A stretch of DNA of 64,000 bases from Flavipsychrobacter sp. (GTDB lineage: Bacteria; Bacteroidota; Bacteroidia; Chitinophagales; Chitinophagaceae). The stretch covers positions 324,289 through 388,288 of the forward strand of contig JAJNBJ010000002.1 of the NCBI GenBank assembly GCA_021155965.1. The letters run 5' to 3'. Below the pieces are notes generated by a model, which ran no database searches, was not told the DNA's origin, and saw only the letters and a list, made by a program, of their open reading frames with translations. Each line of letters begins with the position of its first letter. Position 1 is the stretch's first letter. Both the position numbers and the translations under genes were made by a program. Below, piece by piece: positions 44,094 to 52,016 of the stretch.

Positions 44094-45083
44094 TTACTGC
44101 TTGTTATACCCACTTGGCACACTAAACAACTCTGCCGGTATGGTTATATTCTCCTGTATTGATGTTGCCTCTTTTGTATAGCCCATATTGCCGCCCATGG
44201 AATAGTTAATCAATTTCACATCTACATTCTTCCACAACCAGTAGGTTACTTTCATTTTTTCGTGCTCATATACATCGCAGTTCATGCCGACTACGGTCTC
44301 GTTTCCTTTTTTGTTGTAGCCGCCTTGCTTGCGCTGTGTTTCTGTGGAGTAAGATATTACAGGCGGCTCTGTGCTCTTAGGGCGTACGGGCGTAGTGTAG
44401 TAGTTTTTCTTCACGTGGTTGTATACTGTCGTTTTGTTGTCTTTCCATATTGTGGTGCTGTTTTCCCGCTGGTTCATCATACCAGGCTTGTCAACGATCG
44501 AAATCACTGTTTTGCCGTAGTCGTCTATATACAGGGTCTCTTTGCCGGCAAACATTTTATGCCCGGTATAAGTGAACTCTATTTTTGCTGATTTGCACAG
44601 GAAGGGTTTATCCATAGTGATATTTACGGCGGAGGCTATGTCTTTCTGTGTTTGCGCTACCACTTCTTTTTGTGTGGACATTTTCTCTGCCGAAGGGTTG
44701 TCATTATTATATTTCCACGCGGCCCTCCGGTTCTCTTTGGTCATTTCTGCTTTCACGGTTTGTGTTTTGCCGTCTTTTATCAGCAGCATTTCAACCGTCG
44801 TTGGCAATGGTTTGCCCATTTTCTGCATCACTTCCACTATATCTTCCGAAAACCATTTCTGCCACCTATCGCCTTTTTCCTGTTTGCAGAAAGCAACTAT
44901 TTTGTTCGCTTCTGTGCCATGCAGTTTCACCAACAGGTACCAGCCATCATTCACCATTACATATGGATTAGCCTGCAGCCATTTTACGGCACTGTAGGGC
45001 GCCGTACGCTCGGGTGCATTTTGTGCAATAGTGCTTCCATTTAAAATGAGCATCGTAACGAACAGAAAAATGATATGCCGCAT
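44094..45083 (-). CDS. Secreted protein with DUF4412-like C-terminal half
   Basis: This 329-residue protein has a signal peptide (MRHIIFLFVTMLILNGSTIA-Q). The first half (AVKWLQANPYVMVNDGWYLLVKLHGTEANKIVAFCKQEKGDRWQKWF) is unfamiliar. The second half (KIEFTYTGHKMFAGKETLYIDDYGK..., ENSTTIWKDNKTTVYNHVKK, ETVVGMNCDVYEHEKMKVTYWLWKNVDVKLINYSMGGN, ITIPAELFSVPSGYNKQ) has the periplasmic lipoprotein-carrier-like pattern of DUF4412 proteins; this is tentative. It is convergent with GH125. The repeat element B lies directly upstream and in the same orientation, as element A does for the redoxin gene. Confidence 0.7.
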   Translation of the reverse strand: MRHIIFLFVTMLILNGSTIAQNAPERTAPYSAVKWLQANPYVMVNDGWYLLVKLHGTEANKIVAFCKQEKGDRWQKWFSEDIVEVMQKMGKPLPTTVEMLLIKDGKTQTVKAEMTKENRRAAWKYNNDNPSAEKMSTQKEVVAQTQKDIASAVNITMDKPFLCKSAKIEFTYTGHKMFAGKETLYIDDYGKTVISIVDKPGMMNQRENSTTIWKDNKTTVYNHVKKNYYTTPVRPKSTEPPVISYSTETQRKQGGYNKKGNETVVGMNCDVYEHEKMKVTYWLWKNVDVKLINYSMGGNMGYTKEATSIQENITIPAELFSVPSGYNKQ

Positions 45084-45173
45084 AAAAGAAGGTTTATATC
45101 AAAAATATCATTAATTCTGATTTTTTTAACAAAATAAAGAGCGCGCCTGGTTTAAGAGATGTCATGTAAAATC

Positions 45174-45502
45174 GCAAGTGTAGTGCAGGTGCCCTCCTTT
45201 GACGAAAGCTACGGCGGCTGAAAAAGGTATAATTTTCGGAATGTGCCGTTTTTGGTACATAGTTATTTTTAGATGTGGGCGAAAAGCGCTGTGGGCGTAT
45301 CTTATGTGTTTTATTTTCAGGTATAAAGGGGCATAAAAGGGTATAATTATACCCCTAAAAGGTATATTTATACCCTGAAAAAGTATAATTATACCCTCAA
45401 AAATGTATAATTCCAGTAAGTCAAAGAACTGCCAAAATGCGCTCCGGTGGCTGGTTTCAGCCGTTTGTTGCGTAGTATATAATGCAGCAAAAAGTGTGCC
45501 AG
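45174..45502 (-). repeat. Modular intergenic element B: inverted copy of element A
   Basis: On the minus strand it reads CTGGCACACTTTTTGC (45502-45487), CAAACGGCT.AAACC, GCGCATTTTGGCAGTTCTTTG (last 12 bases 45433-45422), then AGTATAATTATACC, GGTATAAATATACC and GGTATAATTATACC. Their plus-strand spans are 45382-45395, 45361-45374 and 45340-45353, exactly 21 bp apart, and a degenerate fourth unit at 45403-45416 keeps the phase. ATAAAACACATAA, GCCCACAGCGC, AAAATTATACC and CTACACTTG follow in the same order as in element A. The main length difference is an insertion near the 3' end. The element ends about 90 bp before the gene starting at 45083. Confidence 0.85.
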
Positions 45503-45558
45503 ACCGAGAGCGGAGGAATTAGAAGCAGACACCTAATTACAGTACGAAAGAAGTTCTC

Positions 45559-45573
45559 GCAAAGGCGCAAAGC
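45559..45573. repeat. CGCAAAGGCGCAAAG dispersed repeat
   Basis: A short repeat of the CGCAAAG type, also present as ACCGCAAAGACGCGGAGGCGCAAAG near 52116-52139. Repeats of this kind are scattered between genes of many Bacteroidota (general knowledge). Confidence 0.5.
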
Positions 45574-45641
45574 CCGCTATTCCCAAATTGTGTTTTAAAG
45601 GCCGCAAGGGAGTATGGTATGTGATCTTTAGAATGGGGATG

Positions 45642-46586
45642 TTACCACACCAGTGCACTTGCGCCCAATATGGCTGCGTCGGCATCAGGCAACGCAGATC
45701 GCAGGAAAGCTACTTTGTTACGGTACAGGTGCAGCAGGTTTTCTTCCATATGCCGCTGAACGTGGCCCAATAGCAGATCGCCCGATTTTGCCAGCCCACC
45801 AAAAAAGATAATTGCAGCGGGTGAGGTGATTGCTACGGCATCTGCCAAAGTCTGTCCCAATATTTTTCCTGTATAGGCAAAAATGTCGAGCGCCATCTTA
45901 TCTCCCTGTAATGCAGCTTCGTGTATTTGTTTAGACGTTATTTCGCCTTTATGTGTTCGCAGCAGCGAACCGTCTGTATGCGTGTCCAGCCATTCTTCAG
46001 CAGTTGCAACTATCCCTGTGGCCGAAGCGTACGTTTCCAGGCAACCTTTGCGGCCACAATTGCACATGCGCCCTTCACGCACAGCTATCACATGGCCCAA
46101 TTCTCCTGCAAATCCATCGTGCCCGTATATCAACTGACCGTTGGCAACAAAGCCGCTACCCACACCTGTTCCTAATGTCACCAGTATAAAATCTTTCAGC
46201 CCCTTTGCAGTGCCATACATCATCTCGCCTATGGCCGCTGCATTGGCATCGTTGGTAAGGGTTGCTTTTAATCCCAGCCCCTCGCTCACCAACCGTGCCA
46301 TGGGTATTACCCCCGGCCAGGGCATATTGGGGGCATCCACTATTTCGCCTGTATAAAAATTGCCGCTGGGTGCGCCTATGCCCACGCCTATCACATTTCC
46401 CTTACCTCCATTATCATCAATTACAGGCAATATAGCAGCCTTCATTGCCACTATATAGTCTTCCACAGTTGCATGTCCTTTGGTAGGAAAGCTACTCTTC
46501 ACAATTATCTCACCGCGCCTGTTCACCAGCCCAAACGCGCTGTTGGTGCCGCCAATATCTATGCCTAAAGCAAAAGGTTCGTTCAT
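45642..46586 (-). CDS. ROK family sugar kinase (glucokinase-like)
   Basis: This 314-residue cytoplasmic kinase phosphorylates a hexose. The ATP-binding motif is GIDIGGTNSAFGLV (residues 8-21). Others are GVGIGAPSGNF, TNDANAAAIGEMMYG (with the catalytic Asp), TLGTGVGSGFVANG, GELGHVIAVREGRMCNCGRKGCLETYAS (the ROK zinc site, CxCGxxGCxE with its His) and AIIFFGGLAKSGD. There is no HTH domain, so it is an enzyme rather than a repressor. Beside the glycosidase genes it would phosphorylate glucose, mannose or N-acetyl sugars released from glycans; specificity cannot be told from sequence. Confidence 0.9.
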   Translation of the reverse strand: MNEPFALGIDIGGTNSAFGLVNRRGEIIVKSSFPTKGHATVEDYIVAMKAAILPVIDDNGGKGNVIGVGIGAPSGNFYTGEIVDAPNMPWPGVIPMARLVSEGLGLKATLTNDANAAAIGEMMYGTAKGLKDFILVTLGTGVGSGFVANGQLIYGHDGFAGELGHVIAVREGRMCNCGRKGCLETYASATGIVATAEEWLDTHTDGSLLRTHKGEITSKQIHEAALQGDKMALDIFAYTGKILGQTLADAVAITSPAAIIFFGGLAKSGDLLLGHVQRHMEENLLHLYRNKVAFLRSALPDADAAILGASALVW

Positions 46587-46608
46587 ATCTAACCTTAGAA
46601 TTTAATAG

Positions 46609-46771
46609 CCCCGACGTTTAGGTCGGGGAACAAGAGTCAAAAATAAAAAGCTTCAGCCGAAAGAACTTATGTAATATGTTTTGGCTAAAGCCAATCAGTA
46701 TTATTTTCATTCCCCGACCTAAAGGCCGTGAGTATTTACCTCACCCCGGCCCTCTCCACAGGTGGAGAGGG
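46609..46771. repeat. Mosaic of palindromic intergenic repeats
   Basis: The 249-bp gap between panC and the ROK gene is packed with small palindromes. CCCCGAC-GTTTAG-GTCGGGG is at 46609-46628. A 14-bp inverted repeat pairs TTTAGGTCGGGGAA (46617-46630) with TTCCCCGACCTAAA (46710-46723). GGCTAAAGCC is at 46683-46692, and CCCTCTCCAC-AG-GTGGAGAGGG (10-bp stem) at 46750-46771. They can form alternative structures in the RNA. Similar 'CCCCGACCTAAAGGTCGGGG' units are common in Bacteroidota genomes. Confidence 0.75.
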
Positions 46772-46835
46772 AGAGGTGGAGAGAGTGTGTAAAAAGGCAA
46801 TGCGAGGTAAAGGCCGGGGCAACTATCTATCAAAC

Positions 46836-47696
46836 TTACGACTCACGACTTCCGACCAGCAAATTATCTATCAGCCTTATCTCCCCTATCTTAGCTGCTA
46901 TCAAGGCTACCATAGGTGTGTCCTTTTTATAATTGTCCAGCAACTTTAAATTGGTTGCATCTGCAAGTGTCACGTACTCTACCACAAATCCCTTCGCTGT
47001 CATCAGGTCTTCACACTCTTTCCTTACCACGTTGAATGGCGTATTCCCCTGTTTCGATTCTATGGACACCAGGCACTGGTAGATTATGGCGGCAATTGCA
47101 CGCTGTGGATCGGTAAGACGTCTGTTGCGAGAACTCATGGCTAACCCATCAGCTTCACGCATTGTGGGGCAAATAACCACTTTCAGATCTCTCAATCCCG
47201 TCAGCTCCGCCAACCTAGTTATTACCATACACTGCTGAAAATCTTTTTGGCCCAGGTACAGGTATTCCGGTTCCACTATTTCCAGCAGCCTGCCAACCAC
47301 CTGCCCCACACCACGGAAATGCCCCGGTCTTTGCGCACCTTCCAAAACAGTTTCCAGGTAGCCGAAATCATATTCTTTTATCTTATCCGTTCCGCCCGGG
47401 TACATCTCAGCTACCGATGGAAGGAACAAAACATCACAACCAGCATTTACCAGCATTTCAATATCCTGCTCGGTTGAAACCGGGTACTTTTCAAAGTCTT
47501 CTTTATCGTTAAATTGTGTTGGGTTTACAAAAATACTACATATGACAAGGCTACTTTCTGCCTTTGCAGTATCTATTAGAGAGATGTGTCCTTCGTGCAG
47601 TGCGCCCATAGTGGGTACGAAACCCACTGTTCGCGCGGCTTTTTTCTGCATAGCTATATATTCCTTTACATCCTTTACATGCTTAAAGATAACCAT
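46836..47696 (-). CDS. panC: Pantothenate synthetase
   Basis: This 286-residue enzyme joins pantoate and beta-alanine with ATP to make pantothenate, the coenzyme A precursor. The nucleotidyl-transferase signature is VGFVPTMGALHEGHISLI (HxGH near residues 34-37). Others are SIFVNPTQFNDKEDFEKYP, VGQVVGRLLEIVEPEYLYLGQKDFQQCMVI, and the second ATP loop MSSRNRRL. Full length and intact. It is divergent from the glycogen-synthase-like gene with a 95-bp gap. Confidence 0.95.
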   Translation of the reverse strand: MVIFKHVKDVKEYIAMQKKAARTVGFVPTMGALHEGHISLIDTAKAESSLVICSIFVNPTQFNDKEDFEKYPVSTEQDIEMLVNAGCDVLFLPSVAEMYPGGTDKIKEYDFGYLETVLEGAQRPGHFRGVGQVVGRLLEIVEPEYLYLGQKDFQQCMVITRLAELTGLRDLKVVICPTMREADGLAMSSRNRRLTDPQRAIAAIIYQCLVSIESKQGNTPFNVVRKECEDLMTAKGFVVEYVTLADATNLKLLDNYKKDTPMVALIAAKIGEIRLIDNLLVGSRES

Positions 47697-47749
47697 ATGA
47701 CATATTTACCCTTCAGCCTGCAAAGTACGGATGGTCTGCAATATTTTCG

Positions 47750-47757
47750 TAATTTTG
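47750..47757 (+). promoter_or_regulatory. Possible -7 element TAATTTTG
   Basis: TAATTTTG fits TAnnTTTG and lies 34 nt upstream of the ATG at 47792. No TTTG partner is visible at 19-21 bp. Confidence 0.4.
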
Positions 47758-47791
47758 CAGACTATTTCAACATAATACAAATTCTTACCTA

Positions 47792-48616
47792 ATGTCTGCA
47801 GACAAGAAGCGTGTGTTAATTATTGCCAACGAATTGTCACCATATACTGAGTTCACGGATTTTGCCCAGATACTCAATAAGTTGGCTATCAAGACTTTCG
47901 ACTCTGGTTTGGAAGTAAGGGTAATTATGCCCCGTTTCGGTGTAATTAACGAACGCCGACACAGATTGCACGAGGTAGTGCGCCTATCCGGTATCAATGT
48001 TATTATTGATAAAGACGATTACCCGCTTATAATAAAAGTTGCTTCGTTGCCTAATGCCCGTTTACAGGTTTACTTTATGGATAATGAAGATTACTTCAAA
48101 CGTAAGACCGTATTCCGCGACGACCAGGACAATTTCCATGATGACAATGCAGAGCGCATGATATTCTTCTGTAAGAGCGCCCTGGAAACGGTTAAGAAAT
48201 TCGGCTGGCCACCGCACGTTATCCATTGCCACGGCTGGATGACATCCCTTGTGCCACTCTTCCTGAAAACAACATATAAGAAAGAACCAGTGTTCGGCTA
48301 TTCCAAGGTTATCTATACTGCACAGGCAAACCAGTTCAAGGAAAAGCTGAACTCTAACTTCATGAAGAAGGCCATCATCAGTAACGAGATCAAGGAAAAG
48401 GACCTTGAATCATTCAAAGACGGTACTAACATTGCATTAACCATTGGTGGTGGCAAAAGTGCCGACGTAGTGGTAATGGGTTCTGAGAAAGTAGATAAGA
48501 AAGTATCGGACGAGCTGAAACCAAGCCGCTATAAAAAAGTGATCAAGTACGAGACAAGTTGGAAAGACGATGTTACCCCACTCCTTGAGCTTTATAAAAG
48601 CTTAACAGAGTCTTAG
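47792..48616 (+). CDS. Short glycogen/starch-synthase-like protein (GT5 N-terminal domain only)
   Basis: This 274-residue protein corresponds to the N-terminal Rossmann domain of glycogen synthase (GlgA). KKRVLIIANELSPYTEFTDFAQILNKLAIKTFDSGLEVRVIMPRFG recalls the ADP-glucose-binding opening, though the usual KTGGLADV is replaced by FTDFAQIL. VYFMDNEDYF, RMIFFCKSALETVKKFGWPPHVIHCHGWMTSLVPLFL and VIYTAQANQF follow. The second domain of a normal 470-residue GlgA is absent. The stop is followed at once by another gene, so this is a stable short form, as found in other Bacteroidota, rather than a fresh truncation. With the nucleotide loop altered and half the enzyme missing, synthase activity is doubtful. 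Confidence 0.82.
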   Translation: MSADKKRVLIIANELSPYTEFTDFAQILNKLAIKTFDSGLEVRVIMPRFGVINERRHRLHEVVRLSGINVIIDKDDYPLIIKVASLPNARLQVYFMDNEDYFKRKTVFRDDQDNFHDDNAERMIFFCKSALETVKKFGWPPHVIHCHGWMTSLVPLFLKTTYKKEPVFGYSKVIYTAQANQFKEKLNSNFMKKAIISNEIKEKDLESFKDGTNIALTIGGGKSADVVVMGSEKVDKKVSDELKPSRYKKVIKYETSWKDDVTPLLELYKSLTES

Positions 48617-48656
48617 TATTTATTTTGCCAACTTAGCCACTAAATTATTACACCTG

Positions 48657-50084
48657 GTGAAGCATTTTCATAGCCGCATAGCGTTTTTCTTAGTTTTTCT
48701 TTACATAGCCCTTTCGCAAACCGGGTGCAGGGAAAATACCCTTATCAATTCCAAGGTATCGCCGGCTATAAATGCCATAAATGTATATTCTGTTTCGCTG
48801 CCTTGCCTGGCCAGGACATTTTATGACGACACATCGGTTACCAGCACTACGCTGCCCGGCATTCCTATTTACCAGGGAGTAGGCAATCTTAAAGATGACT
48901 TCTTTGGCACTATGACCGGCACAACATTTTTCCAGGTTGTACCGTTAGATAAGAGCTTCGGAGCATATGAGAACATGACCATAGATTCAGCTATCCTTGT
49001 ATTACCATATGGCGGTTTCGCGTTCGGAGACGTTACAGGGGCAACTCAAACGTACCAGGCTTTTTACATGACCGAATCCCTGTCGTATGACTCGATCTAT
49101 TACTCATACAGCAATAAGACCTTTGACCCCACCTATCCCTTAAGTGAGCCTACAACTGTAGACATATCATGGATGGAAACTGCCTACGATACTGCTACAC
49201 AGATCAAGAATTTTCCCGGCCTGCGCCTGAAATTAAAGTTGCCTGTGCTGAAGAACTACCTGCTTCATGCTGATTCGGCGATGATCAACAGTACCAGCTC
49301 TGATGTTGATTTTGTTAAGGCATTCAACGGTATTTGCATACGCGTATCAGATGCGAACCAATATTCGAAAGCCTATCCTTTCTTCCGGCTCGATGGAGGC
49401 ACCATCTATTCCCAGGCAGGCATTCTTGTTTACACACATACAACAGCAAACCCTGCAGACACCGCGCACCTGGTCACTTATTACTTCAATAACAACAATT
49501 GCGCCCATTTCAATAATATCCGTAAATCATACAGCCATTACCCGGTCAATAATTTGTACAGTTCAGCATCGTATAACAGCCCGATAATAGCCTTACAAAA
49601 CCAGCCAGGGGCATCAATTGACATAGTAATTCCCGGCCTTAAAAACCTGCCGGCTGGTGTGCTTAATAAAGCTGAGTTACAACTTACCGTACTGCCGGAT
49701 AATCCATACGGCAATTACCTGACCTCAGGCACATTCCTTGGGCCGGAGAAGGTGTACCCCACCGGGATAGGCAACGGCGTTTATCCTGCAGGTATTGGCT
49801 ACGGACTGTCTTACATCCTTTCAGACTATTTCCCTGTAACAAGCCTGTCACCACTGTCCATATTAGATGGTTATTACCACAACATGAACGGCAGGCGGGT
49901 GTATACCGTGAATATTCCACGCGAAGTAATGACTTCGATCAAAGCGAAGAACGATACTATTCACCTCCATATAAACGGCACGCAGGATTATTATGGCTCA
50001 GCACATCTTGTACTGGGCGGCAGCGGCCATCCCGATACCCAGTACAGACCTAAATTATTTGTTGTATATTCGAAGTTGAACTAA
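48657..50084 (+). CDS. DUF4270 family lipoprotein
   Basis: This 475-residue protein has a GTG start and a lipoprotein signal (FFLVFLYIALSQTGC, lipid cysteine at residue 23). The mature part follows DUF4270: SVSLPCLARTFYDDTSVTSTTLPGIPIYQGVGNLKDDFFGTMTGTTFFQV, TIDSAILVLPY, IVIPGLKNLPAGVLNKAELQLTVLPD, and the end STDTQYRPKLFVVYSKL-like segment (HPDTQYRPKLFVVYSKLN). The function is unknown; it is surface-exposed or periplasmic, and is found beside glmS in many Bacteroidota. It lies 40 nt after the synthase-like gene and 9 nt before glmS, so all three are probably cotranscribed. Confidence 0.85.
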   Translation: MKHFHSRIAFFLVFLYIALSQTGCRENTLINSKVSPAINAINVYSVSLPCLARTFYDDTSVTSTTLPGIPIYQGVGNLKDDFFGTMTGTTFFQVVPLDKSFGAYENMTIDSAILVLPYGGFAFGDVTGATQTYQAFYMTESLSYDSIYYSYSNKTFDPTYPLSEPTTVDISWMETAYDTATQIKNFPGLRLKLKLPVLKNYLLHADSAMINSTSSDVDFVKAFNGICIRVSDANQYSKAYPFFRLDGGTIYSQAGILVYTHTTANPADTAHLVTYYFNNNNCAHFNNIRKSYSHYPVNNLYSSASYNSPIIALQNQPGASIDIVIPGLKNLPAGVLNKAELQLTVLPDNPYGNYLTSGTFLGPEKVYPTGIGNGVYPAGIGYGLSYILSDYFPVTSLSPLSILDGYYHNMNGRRVYTVNIPREVMTSIKAKNDTIHLHINGTQDYYGSAHLVLGGSGHPDTQYRPKLFVVYSKLN

Positions 50085-50093
50085 GAATCATCT

Positions 50094-51932
50094 ATGTGTG
50101 GTATTGTAGGCTATATAGGTAACAAGGAAGCTTACCAGGTAATCATCAAGGGGCTGAAAAGGCTGGAGTACCGGGGTTATGACAGTGCAGGTATCGCCCT
50201 GCTGAACGGCTCCATGAACGTGTATAAGAAAGCGGGCAAGGTAACCGACCTTGAAAAAATAGTGGCCGGTAAAAACCTGGATGCCAACATTGGCATAGGC
50301 CATACACGCTGGGCAACCCATGGTGAGCCTAACGATACCAATGCACACCCCCACGTTTCACAGTCTGGCAGCATAGCTATCATCCACAATGGTATTATTG
50401 AGAACTATGCCTCCATCAAGGAGGAGCTTACCAAGCGCGGATACACCTTCCAGACGGATACTGATACCGAAGTGCTGGTGAACCTGATAGAGGAAGTACA
50501 GAAAAAAGAAAATACATCGCTCGATAATGCAGTGCGCATAGCCCTTAACGAAGTTGTGGGCGCCTATGCTATTGTTGTGCTGAATAAAAATAACCCTAAC
50601 CAGCTTATTGCAGCCCGTAAAGGCAGTCCGCTGGTGGTGGGCATTGGCGATGGTGAATTTTATATAGCATCGGATGCGTCCCCTATCATTGAATATACCC
50701 CCAATGTAGTGTACCTGGAAGAACAGGAGTATGTGGTTATCAACCGGGACGGGCAATACACCATAAAGACATTGGGGAATGTTGAGAAATCGCATGAGAT
50801 CCAGAAGCTGGAAATGTCAATAGAAGCCATTGAGAAAGGTGGTTTTGAGCATTTTATGCTAAAGGAAATATATGAGCAGCCCAAGGCCATTGAAGACTCC
50901 CTACGCGGGCGCATGAACGCACAGCAGGGGTGGATAAAGCTGGGCGGCCTTACCGAGTACATTAACCGCATCAACAAAGCCGACCGTTTCCTTATTACAG
51001 CCTGCGGCACATCGTGGCACTCGGGCCTGATAGGTGAATATCTTATAGAGGACCTGGCTCGTGTGCCGGTGGAAGTAGAGTATGCTTCAGAATTCAGGTA
51101 CCGCAACCCCATTATCAATGAGAATGATGTGGTCATTGCTATTTCGCAATCGGGAGAAACTGCCGATACACTTGCAGCCATATCGCTGGCCAAAGAAAGG
51201 CAGGCGCTGATATATGGTATCTGCAATGTTATTGGTTCGTCTATTCCGCGCATGGCCCATGCAGGTTCCTATACGCATGCCGGCCCCGAGATAGGTGTTG
51301 CATCCACCAAAGCATTCTCAACACAGATATCACTCATTACGCTTATAGCATTGCGGCTGGCAATGGTGAAGGGGACCATACCAACATCCAAACTGCGCGA
51401 GATACTGTACGAACTGGAGAACATACCCAAGAAGATAGAAGAGACCCTGCTGCTTGATGCACAGATAAAAGAGATAGCGTCTATATACAAGAACGCTACC
51501 AACTTCCTGTACCTGGGCAGGGGCTACAACTTCCCTGTGGCACTTGAAGGCGCGCTGAAGCTGAAGGAAATATCTTACATACATGCCGAAGGCTACCCCG
51601 CTGCCGAAATGAAGCATGGCCCCATAGCACTGATAGATGAGAACATGCCGGTGGTTTTCCTGGCTACTAACCAGAGTGCCTACGAAAAGATCGTTTCCAA
51701 CGTGCAGGAAGTAAAAGCCCGTAAAGGAAAGATAATAGCCGTAGTACACAAAGGCGATACACAGATACGCGCACTTGCGGATCACATCATTGAAGTACCG
51801 GAGACCGAGGAAATACTCTCTCCGCTTATTACCATAGTGCCATTGCAACTACTTGCTTACCATATAGCCATTATGCGCGGTTGTAATGTGGACCAGCCGA
51901 GGAATTTGGCTAAGTCTGTGACGGTGGAATAG
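50094..51932 (+). CDS. glmS: Glutamine-fructose-6-phosphate aminotransferase (isomerizing)
   Basis: This 612-residue enzyme makes glucosamine 6-phosphate, the first committed step to UDP-GlcNAc for peptidoglycan and lipopolysaccharide. The N-terminal glutaminase starts with the nucleophile C2 (MCGIVGYIGNKEAYQVIIKGLKRLEYRGYDSAGIAL), with GIGHTRWATHGEPNDTNAHPH. Two SIS sugar-isomerase domains follow (FLITACGTSWHSGLIGEYLIEDLARVPVEVEYASEFRYR, SQSGETADTLAA, NFLYLGRGYNFPVALEGALKLKEISYIHAEGYPAAEMKHGPIALI). The C-terminus LAKSVTVE is normal. No glmS-ribozyme-like leader is possible here because the gene begins 9 nt after the DUF4270 gene. Confidence 0.97.
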   Translation: MCGIVGYIGNKEAYQVIIKGLKRLEYRGYDSAGIALLNGSMNVYKKAGKVTDLEKIVAGKNLDANIGIGHTRWATHGEPNDTNAHPHVSQSGSIAIIHNGIIENYASIKEELTKRGYTFQTDTDTEVLVNLIEEVQKKENTSLDNAVRIALNEVVGAYAIVVLNKNNPNQLIAARKGSPLVVGIGDGEFYIASDASPIIEYTPNVVYLEEQEYVVINRDGQYTIKTLGNVEKSHEIQKLEMSIEAIEKGGFEHFMLKEIYEQPKAIEDSLRGRMNAQQGWIKLGGLTEYINRINKADRFLITACGTSWHSGLIGEYLIEDLARVPVEVEYASEFRYRNPIINENDVVIAISQSGETADTLAAISLAKERQALIYGICNVIGSSIPRMAHAGSYTHAGPEIGVASTKAFSTQISLITLIALRLAMVKGTIPTSKLREILYELENIPKKIEETLLLDAQIKEIASIYKNATNFLYLGRGYNFPVALEGALKLKEISYIHAEGYPAAEMKHGPIALIDENMPVVFLATNQSAYEKIVSNVQEVKARKGKIIAVVHKGDTQIRALADHIIEVPETEEILSPLITIVPLQLLAYHIAIMRGCNVDQPRNLAKSVTVE

Positions 51933-52016
51933 TATCTCCAGCACAACTTTTAGCCGGCTGCAAACAAGGATTTGTACAGGATTTTTTTTGGTACAACACT
52001 GAGATGTGTAAATGAT

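Larger units (their letters stand above)
45084..45641. other. Gene-free region holding repeat element B
   Basis: I see no credible coding frame in 558 bp. It contains element B (45174-45502, minus orientation) and, nearer the ROK gene, a CGCAAAGGCGCAAAG dispersed repeat (45559-45573). The stretch 45084-45173 is AT-rich with no clear promoter box. Confidence 0.6.

Noticed and set aside
47792-48616. Short glycogen-synthase-like gene as a frameshifted pseudogene
   Set aside because: No GlgA second-domain sequence follows in any frame, and the next gene starts 40 bp later; it is a known short form rather than a broken gene.
50085-50093. glmS ribozyme upstream of glmS
   Set aside because: Only nine bases separate glmS from the DUF4270 gene, so there is no room for the ribozyme.
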